Positions 58,034-64,000 of a stretch of DNA of 64,000 bases are shown in pieces. The notes beneath the pieces are model-generated. The model was not told the DNA's origin. It worked only from the letters and a program-made list of their open reading frames with translations, and did not search any database. The translations under genes were made by a program, and so were the position numbers. Every line of letters begins with the position of its first letter. The stretch's first letter is position 1. The stretch comes from Enterococcus alcedinis (lineage in GTDB: Bacteria; Bacillota; Bacilli; Lactobacillales; Enterococcaceae): contig NZ_BMDT01000001.1 of the NCBI RefSeq assembly GCF_014635985.1, forward strand, positions 221,293 to 285,292, read 5' to 3'.

Positions 58034-58717
58034 ATGGAATTCATTTATAAAGGAAAGACAAAAGATGTTTACCAAAAAGCAGACGGGAATATTCGGTTGG
58101 TTTTTAAAGATGAAATGACTGGTAAAGATGGTGTATTTGATCCAGGTGAAAATCAAGTTGGCTTAACGGTTGAAGGATCGGGTAGATCAGGTCTGAGAGT
58201 GAGTAAATATTTCTTTGAACAACTAAATGAAGCGGGAATTGCTACCCATTTCCTAGCAGCTGACCTCGATGAAAAAACAATGGATGTTACAAAAGCTTCG
58301 GTTTTTGGTAAAGGGTTAGAAGTGATTTGTCGTTATAAAGCCGTGGGCAGTTTTATCCGTCGTTACGGTGATTATATTGAATCAGGAGCAGATTTAGCTG
58401 GTTATGTCGAGATCACAATTAAAGACGATGAGCGCCAAGACCCATTCATTAATGAAGATGCTTTAGTGCTTTTAGGGATTCTAAAAGAGGGTGAGTATGC
58501 AGTCATCAAGGAGCAAACAAGACGTATTTGTTCATTGATTCAATCAGAACTTGCTGCTAAAGGTTTGACACTTTATGACATTAAGTTGGAGTTTGGTCGC
58601 GGTGAAAAAGCCGGTGATATCGTGCTGATTGATGAGCTGTCAGGCGGGAATATGCGCGTGTTTAAAGAGCAAGAGTCTGTTCATCCATTAGATTTAGAGA
58701 AATACTTATTTGTATAA
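58034..58717 (+). CDS. purC: Phosphoribosylaminoimidazole-succinocarboxamide synthase
   Basis: PurC joins aspartate to CAIR, giving SAICAR. The 227-residue protein has GKTKDVYQ (5-12), the substrate block KYFFEQLNEAGIATHF, VICRYKAVGSFIRRYG and DELSGGNMRVF. ATG 58034 has AAAGGGG 8 nt upstream; the frame from 57992 starts inside the promoter -10 and was rejected. The gene is about 38 kb from the rest of the pathway but shares the PurBox arrangement. purB, the next step, is not in the window. Confidence 0.96.
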   Translation: MEFIYKGKTKDVYQKADGNIRLVFKDEMTGKDGVFDPGENQVGLTVEGSGRSGLRVSKYFFEQLNEAGIATHFLAADLDEKTMDVTKASVFGKGLEVICRYKAVGSFIRRYGDYIESGADLAGYVEITIKDDERQDPFINEDALVLLGILKEGEYAVIKEQTRRICSLIQSELAAKGLTLYDIKLEFGRGEKAGDIVLIDELSGGNMRVFKEQESVHPLDLEKYLFV

Positions 58718-58722
58718 TTACA

Positions 58723-58764
58723 TAAGGGAGACATTGTTGTAATCGACGATGTCCCCTTTTTTTG
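58723..58764 (+). terminator. Intrinsic terminator after purC
   Basis: AAGGG-A-GACATTGT pairs with ACGATGTCCCCTT (one bulge), followed by TTTTTT. Confidence 0.82.
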
Positions 58765-58787
58765 ATGACTTATTTTTCTTGCTTGAC

Positions 58788-58803
58788 CTAAAACCGGTTT
58801 TAG
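58788..58803. promoter_or_regulatory. 16-bp palindrome, candidate LacI-family operator
   Basis: CTAAAACCGGTTTTAG is a perfect palindrome with the central CG step favoured by LacI-family proteins. It overlaps a possible -35, TTGACC (58783-58788), and lies 112 bp before the regulator gene, suggesting autorepression. Confidence 0.65.
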
Positions 58804-58914
58804 ATGCTAGGTTTAAAAATATAGCAATCAATAATTCGGTTGGTTAGATGTACGAACCCACTGAATGGTGATATATTGTCATTAGTAGTCATTAAGGAAA
58901 AAGGGAGGGGTAAT

Positions 58915-59859
58915 ATGGCAACGATTCATGATGTAGCTAAGAAAAGTGGTTATTCAGTCTCTACGGTTTCACGTGTTTTAAACAGTAAAAATCATGTCTC
59001 TGACTCCGCTCGTCAACAGATTGAAGCTGCAATTCAAGCGCTCGATTATGTCCCAAATGAGATTGCACGCGACTTAAGTCATGGGAAAAACAATACGATT
59101 GGTGTGATTTTACCGCATACACAACATCCGTATTTTACAGAAATATTGAACGGTGTCATTGATAAGGCGTTCGCAACAAGGTATCGAGTCGTTATTTTAC
59201 CTTCAGAATATGATGAAACGATTGAAGTTGAATACCTTGAGCAATTAAGACGTAAAGCATTTGACGCTATTATCTTTACATCCAGAGGGATTTCTTTAGA
59301 AAAATTAGCGGAATATACGAAATACGGACCAATTGTTTGTTGTGAAAACCCACAGAGAAGTGACTTGTTAGCTGTTTATTCAAATCGTCGACCAGCGTAT
59401 ATCGAAGCGTTTTTATGGTTAAAAAATCAAGGAATCACTAACATTACTATTTTGTTAAGTCGTGAATATGAGTCAAGTGCGACGAGTCAAGTGGTACTGG
59501 ATACTTATTTTGAAGTTTTTGACGCCTATCCTGAGTCCTCAAAGATTATTTCGGGTGTTACAACGTACGAAGATGGGGTGCGAGTGGGGAAAGAACGTTT
59601 AGTGAACGATGAATCTATCGAATGTATCTTTGCAAATGTTGATAACGTTGCAGCGGGTGTGCGATCGGTTTATCTAAAAAATGGGCAGAAAGTTCCTTTG
59701 CTTTTAGGACAAGAAAACCAACTGAGTGGTCAGTTATTAAATATTTCGACGATTGATCATCATTTAAAAGCGATTGGTCATCGTGGTTTTGATGTCGCAA
59801 CGCAAACAACAGACCAAAAACAATTTGTGTTCCAATCAAAATTTATTTTAAGGGAATAA
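58915..59859 (+). CDS. LacI-family transcriptional regulator
   Basis: A 314-residue repressor-type regulator. The N-terminal helix-turn-helix and hinge read ATIHDVAKKSGYSVSTVSRVLN (2-23) and VPNEIARDLS; the rest is a periplasmic-binding-protein-like sensor domain with TIGVILPHTQHPYF. ATG 58915 follows GGGAGGGG; an upstream open frame from 58840 was rejected. There is no sugar transporter or hydrolase beside it, so the ligand and targets are unknown. The palindrome at 58788 is the likely operator. Confidence 0.9.
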   Translation: MATIHDVAKKSGYSVSTVSRVLNSKNHVSDSARQQIEAAIQALDYVPNEIARDLSHGKNNTIGVILPHTQHPYFTEILNGVIDKAFATRYRVVILPSEYDETIEVEYLEQLRRKAFDAIIFTSRGISLEKLAEYTKYGPIVCCENPQRSDLLAVYSNRRPAYIEAFLWLKNQGITNITILLSREYESSATSQVVLDTYFEVFDAYPESSKIISGVTTYEDGVRVGKERLVNDESIECIFANVDNVAAGVRSVYLKNGQKVPLLLGQENQLSGQLLNISTIDHHLKAIGHRGFDVATQTTDQKQFVFQSKFILRE

Positions 59860-59884
59860 AGTCATGCCCGGGCTTTATTTTTTT
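59855..59884 (+). terminator. Intrinsic terminator after the LacI-family gene
   Basis: AATAAAG pairs with CTTTATT around TCATGCCCGGG, followed by TTTTTTT. The left arm includes the stop codon. Confidence 0.78.
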
Positions 59885-59979
59885 TCGTAAGGTTCGAATA
59901 AAAACACATATAAAGAATTATGCTATAATAGGGAGAAATATTGAACAGTGTAAAATAGTTATTGAGGAGTTTTTATAAA

Positions 59980-61149
59980 TTGAAAGAATTAAACAACCAC
60001 CATCGTAGAAGCACTTCTGCGTATATTCATATACCCTTTTGTGAGCATATTTGTTATTACTGTGATTTTAACAAAGTCTTTTTGGAAGGGCAGCCTGTGG
60101 ATGAGTACATCGAATCGTTGCTAAAAGAAATCCGTTTAACATTAGAACAATATCCGACAGCTATTTCAGAGACAATTTATATTGGTGGAGGAACCCCAAC
60201 ATCCTTGACGGCTAAGCAGTTGGATGTTTTATTAACGGGGGTCCATCGTTATCTACCGACGGCGACGACAAAAGAGTTTACAGTCGAAGCGAATCCTGGT
60301 GATTTGACGTCAGAAAAATTGGAAGTATTAAAAGCACACGGTGTTAATCGTTTATCGATGGGCGTTCAAACTTTTGATGATCGCTTACTCAAAAAAATAG
60401 GACGTAAACATTCTGCTCAAGATGTATATGACACGATCAAATTACTTGAAAAGAAACAATTTGATAATGTGAGTATTGATTTAATCTATGCCTTACCTGG
60501 ACAAACACTTGAAAGTTTTCGAGATACGTTAAATCAAGCATTAGCTTTTGATTTACCACATTACTCGATGTATTCTTTAATTTTAGAAAACAAAACAATG
60601 TTTATGAATTGGATTCGACAAGGGCGTTTAGAGTTACCTAGTCAAGAAATTGAAACACAAATGTTTGCCGAGGCAATGGAAGCGATGGAAAAAAGTGGGC
60701 ACCATCAATATGAGATTAGTAACTTTGCTCGACCAGGGAAAGAATCGATGCATAATCTTGTTTATTGGAATAACGAGAACTATTTCGGTTTTGGCGCTGG
60801 AGCTAGCGGCTACTTAGGTAATCAACGCTATAAAAACTTAGGACCGATTCAGCACTATATGAAACCACTAAAAGAAAATCAACGACCGATTGTGGAGACA
60901 GAAGAATTGACGCTTCAAAACCAAATAGAAGAAGAAATGTTTTTAGGTTTACGGAAGTTGGAAGGCGTTTCATTGGCTAATTTTAAAGAAAAATTTAAGA
61001 AAGAGTTAACCGAGGTCTATGCCAAGATATTGCCGGATTTAGAAGCGGAAGGGCTAGCAGTTGTGGATGAAAAGCGCTTAAGACTAACATCCAAAGGCTT
61101 GTTCGTCGGGAATGACGTCTTCGAAAAATTCTTGCTAGAAAAAGAATAA
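59980..61149 (+). CDS. hemW: Radical SAM heme chaperone HemW
   Basis: HemW binds a 4Fe-4S cluster and is described as a heme chaperone; it was long annotated as an oxygen-independent coproporphyrinogen oxidase. The cluster motif is C21-x3-C25-x2-C28 in PFCEHICYYCDF, without the extra cysteine of true HemN. TTG 59980 was chosen (GAGGAG about 10 nt upstream; MKELNNHHRRSTSAYIHIPF follows); TTG 59962 lacks a site. GGGTPT and the C-terminal HemN_C domain complete the 389 residues. An extended -10, TGCTATAAT, lies at 59921-59929. The distance to hrcA and gene order are standard for Firmicutes. Confidence 0.92.
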   Translation: MKELNNHHRRSTSAYIHIPFCEHICYYCDFNKVFLEGQPVDEYIESLLKEIRLTLEQYPTAISETIYIGGGTPTSLTAKQLDVLLTGVHRYLPTATTKEFTVEANPGDLTSEKLEVLKAHGVNRLSMGVQTFDDRLLKKIGRKHSAQDVYDTIKLLEKKQFDNVSIDLIYALPGQTLESFRDTLNQALAFDLPHYSMYSLILENKTMFMNWIRQGRLELPSQEIETQMFAEAMEAMEKSGHHQYEISNFARPGKESMHNLVYWNNENYFGFGAGASGYLGNQRYKNLGPIQHYMKPLKENQRPIVETEELTLQNQIEEEMFLGLRKLEGVSLANFKEKFKKELTEVYAKILPDLEAEGLAVVDEKRLRLTSKGLFVGNDVFEKFLLEKE

Positions 61150-61157
61150 AACATCGA

Positions 61158-61191
61158 TTAGCACTTGATTCTTATGAGTGCTAATTTTTTT
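61158..61191. promoter_or_regulatory. Upstream CIRCE element, also the hemW terminator
   Basis: TTAGCACTT-N9-GAGTGCTAA (61158-61184) is a CIRCE dyad and is followed by TTTTTTT, so the same hairpin can end hemW transcripts and bind HrcA on DNA. It lies about 44 bp before the hrcA -35. Confidence 0.8.
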
Positions 61192-61201
61192 ATCTAAATC
61201 C

Positions 61202-61229
61202 TTGACAAATAGTGAGGATATGGTATATT
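61202..61229 (+). promoter_or_regulatory. hrcA-grpE-dnaK promoter
   Basis: TTGACA (61202-61207), a 16-bp spacer, and extended -10 TGGTATATT (61221-61229). This is a vegetative sigma-A promoter, as usual for CIRCE-regulated operons. Confidence 0.8.
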
Positions 61230-61239
61230 TATAATCGTA

Positions 61240-61266
61240 TTAGCACTTATGATAAAGGAGTGCTAA
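61240..61266. promoter_or_regulatory. CIRCE operator for HrcA
   Basis: TTAGCACTT-N9-GAGTGCTAA with the standard 9-9-9 spacing; one base differs from the consensus TTAGCACTC. It covers the expected start of transcription and precedes hrcA by 16 bp. Confidence 0.95.
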
Positions 61267-61282
61267 TAAGGGGTGAGAAAAT

Positions 61283-62329
61283 TTGTTAACAGAAAGACAA
61301 GGCGATATCTTGCGATTGATCATTCAAAACTACACGACGACGGGGCAACCGGTAGGGTCCAAGACCTTAATGGAAGCGGGCGTTACAGTTAGTTCTGCAA
61401 CGATTCGTAATGAGATGAAATTGCTTGAAGAGCGTGATTTACTCGTTAAAACACATTCTTCGTCTGGTCGTGTACCATCAATGAAAGGTTATCGTTACTA
61501 TGTTGACCATTTGTTACAGCCGATTGAAGTCGAACAACAAGAAGTTCAAAAAATTCGTCAAGCGCTTGGTAAAGAATTTCGTGAGATTAATGAAATTATT
61601 CAGCAATCAGCCACCGTTTTATCAAGTTTAACGAGTTATACTGCACTTTCTTTAGGACCCGACGTCAACGAACGACGATTAACGAGTTTCAAAATGGTTC
61701 CACTCAATCACCGTCAAATTGTTGCAATTATTGTGACAGATAAGGGGAATGTTGAGAGCCAAGTATTTACTTTACCAAAAAACATCCGAAGTGAAGAACT
61801 AGATGTGATGGTTCGAATTATCAATGATCGTTTGGTCGGAGAATCGCTCATCACCGTATACCATCGCTTACGGACCGAAATCCCGATGACTCTACATAAG
61901 TACTTCCAAACAACAGAAGGTATTTTAGATTTATTTGAAAATATGTTCAATCAATTGTTTGAAGAACGTATTTATGTTGGAGGACGAATGAATTTACTTG
62001 ATTTTGAACCAACTCAAGATAAAATTCAGTTCAAATCGATGTATTCATTTATGAAAAATCCAGAGGCGCTAACTCAGTTATTAACTCCGAATGATTCGCT
62101 GATTCAAATTAAAATTGGCGATGAGCTTGGAAATGAATTGTTACAAAATATGAGTTTGATTCAAGGTAGTTACAGCATTAAAGGACATGGACATGGAACG
62201 ATTGCTCTTTTAGGGCCATCGAATATGCCGTATTCTAAAATGTTTGGGCTAGTCGATTTATTTCGACAAGAATTATCAGTGAAATTGGCTGACTACTATC
62301 GAGAACTCGATACAGGTAGTGAGTCCTAA
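61283..62329 (+). CDS. hrcA: Heat-inducible transcription repressor HrcA
   Basis: HrcA binds CIRCE and represses chaperone operons until heat or unfolded protein removes GroEL support. The 348-residue protein has the N-terminal winged helix (LTERQGDILRLIIQNYTTTG, PVGSKTLMEAG, SSATIRNEM) and the GHGHGTIALLGPSNMPYSKM C-terminal block. The start is TTG 61283; AAGGGG is about 9 nt upstream. The operon starts from a promoter with its own CIRCE, so it is autoregulated. Confidence 0.96.
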   Translation: MLTERQGDILRLIIQNYTTTGQPVGSKTLMEAGVTVSSATIRNEMKLLEERDLLVKTHSSSGRVPSMKGYRYYVDHLLQPIEVEQQEVQKIRQALGKEFREINEIIQQSATVLSSLTSYTALSLGPDVNERRLTSFKMVPLNHRQIVAIIVTDKGNVESQVFTLPKNIRSEELDVMVRIINDRLVGESLITVYHRLRTEIPMTLHKYFQTTEGILDLFENMFNQLFEERIYVGGRMNLLDFEPTQDKIQFKSMYSFMKNPEALTQLLTPNDSLIQIKIGDELGNELLQNMSLIQGSYSIKGHGHGTIALLGPSNMPYSKMFGLVDLFRQELSVKLADYYRELDTGSES

Positions 62330-62362
62330 TTATAAAGTTTTTAAAGAAGGGATGTTCGTTAA

Positions 62363-62917
62363 TTGTCAGAAGAAAAAGAATTAGAAGTCGCTGAAGAGAA
62401 AAATGCGGAAGAGATTGTTGACAATCAAGCGGTTGAAGAAGTTGAAGCAGAAGAAGTAGTTGAACTTTCGGAAGTCGATGAATTAAAAATCAAGTTAGAT
62501 GAGATGGAAGACAAATTTTTACGTGTTTCTGCTGAAATGGCTAACATTGTTCAAAGAAATCGTAATGAACGTGAGTTATTGCAACGTTACCGTTCGCAAG
62601 ATCTAGGTAAGCAGCTATTACCTGCTATTGATAACTTAGAGCGCGCGATGGCAACTGAAGCAACAGACGAACAAAGTTTAGGACTAAAAAAAGGTGTTGA
62701 GATGGTTTTAGAAAGTTTGCGTTTTGCTCTTAAAGAAGAAGGAATTGAAGAAATTCCAGCAAAAGGTGAAGTTTTTGATCCAAACATACATCAAGCAGTC
62801 CAAACAATCCCGGCAGGTGAAGATGTTCCATCCGATACTGTCGTAGAGGTATTACAAAAAGGGTACAAACTACATGACCGCGTATTACGTGCAAGTATGG
62901 TTATTGTAGCTCAATAA
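62363..62917 (+). CDS. grpE: Nucleotide exchange factor GrpE
   Basis: GrpE releases ADP from DnaK. The 184-residue protein has an acidic, Glu-rich N-terminal tail (1-50), a long coiled coil (about 48-95) and the C-terminal beta domain with LKEEGIEEIPAKGEVFDPNIHQAV and VLQKGYKLHDRVLRASMV. TTG 62363 was chosen since AAGAAGGGA lies 11 nt upstream and no ATG fits. It is between hrcA and dnaK as expected. Confidence 0.95.
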   Translation: MSEEKELEVAEEKNAEEIVDNQAVEEVEAEEVVELSEVDELKIKLDEMEDKFLRVSAEMANIVQRNRNERELLQRYRSQDLGKQLLPAIDNLERAMATEATDEQSLGLKKGVEMVLESLRFALKEEGIEEIPAKGEVFDPNIHQAVQTIPAGEDVPSDTVVEVLQKGYKLHDRVLRASMVIVAQ

Positions 62918-62941
62918 AAAATAAACTGAATTTAAATATAA

Positions 62942-64000
<1,059 letters not shown>

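Noticed and set aside
59980-61149. Oxygen-independent coproporphyrinogen III oxidase (HemN)
   Set aside because: The CxxxCxxC motif lacks the extra cysteine of HemN, and the position before hrcA is that of HemW.

Overview
The window is an AT-rich, gene-dense piece of a Gram-positive chromosome. The gene set points to Lactobacillales, most likely Enterococcaceae (Enterococcus/Vagococcus type). It contains a Lactococcus-style purine regulon, a pdhABCD operon, a yqeG-yqeH-yhbY-nadD-yqeK-rsfS-yqeM cluster without aroE, rimP-nusA-rnpM-ylxQ-infB-rbfA, a CIRCE-controlled hrcA-grpE-dnaK operon, a threonyl T-box, an M-box and a guanine riboswitch. The family and genus are inferred from protein style, not from a marker such as 16S. 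I saw no rRNA, tRNA, insertion sequence, prophage or CRISPR array. This is core chromosome; the unusual items lie mostly in leaders and intergenic DNA.

Layout. 1-7.9 kb: the end of a large FtsX-type ABC permease, a divergent pair of aromatic-acid-exporter-like membrane proteins, an unknown protein, a VanY-type D,D-carboxypeptidase, a GH73 glucosaminidase and a conserved protein of unknown function. 7.9-19.9 kb: riboswitch-controlled xpt, then purEK and purSQLFMNHD, the last run tightly overlapped. 20-26.5 kb: an aldo/keto reductase, guaC, a UDP-GlcNAc 2-epimerase, and the Mg2+ P-type ATPase mgtA behind an M-box followed by a possible short leader peptide. 27-32.1 kb: pyruvate dehydrogenase operon. 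32.1-32.66 kb: a gene-free, strongly structured stretch that may encode an RNA. 32.7-40.2 kb: UPF0223 protein, inositol-phosphatase family enzyme, the yqeG-yqeM cluster, tmcAL and a YebC-family regulator. 40.2-47.6 kb: lone glpK, an unknown protein, cardiolipin synthase, then minus-strand helD and a Nudix-kinase pair. 47.8-57.9 kb: T-box/thrS, the rimP-infB-rbfA translation operon, truB-ribF and an O6-methylguanine transferase. 58-64 kb: an isolated purC, a LacI-family regulator, hemW, and hrcA-grpE-dnaK, with dnaK cut by the window end.

How it works together. The purine genes make IMP from PRPP, all steps present except PurB, while xpt and guaC handle salvage and interconversion. purE, purS and purC promoters each carry a CGAA-core PurBox 63-65 bp before the -10 first base, matching the activator geometry described for Lactococcus PurR. 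Mg2+ uptake appears to have two leader controls in series: an M-box terminator, then a 17-codon TPMPR-containing reading frame whose RNA can pair in alternative ways close to the mgtA ribosome site. Other notable details are an apparent AUA start codon on rsfS, a PurF lacking one of four Fe-S cysteines, a GlpK lacking the histidine that HPr phosphorylates in relatives, and two CIRCE elements before hrcA, one of which also looks like the hemW terminator.
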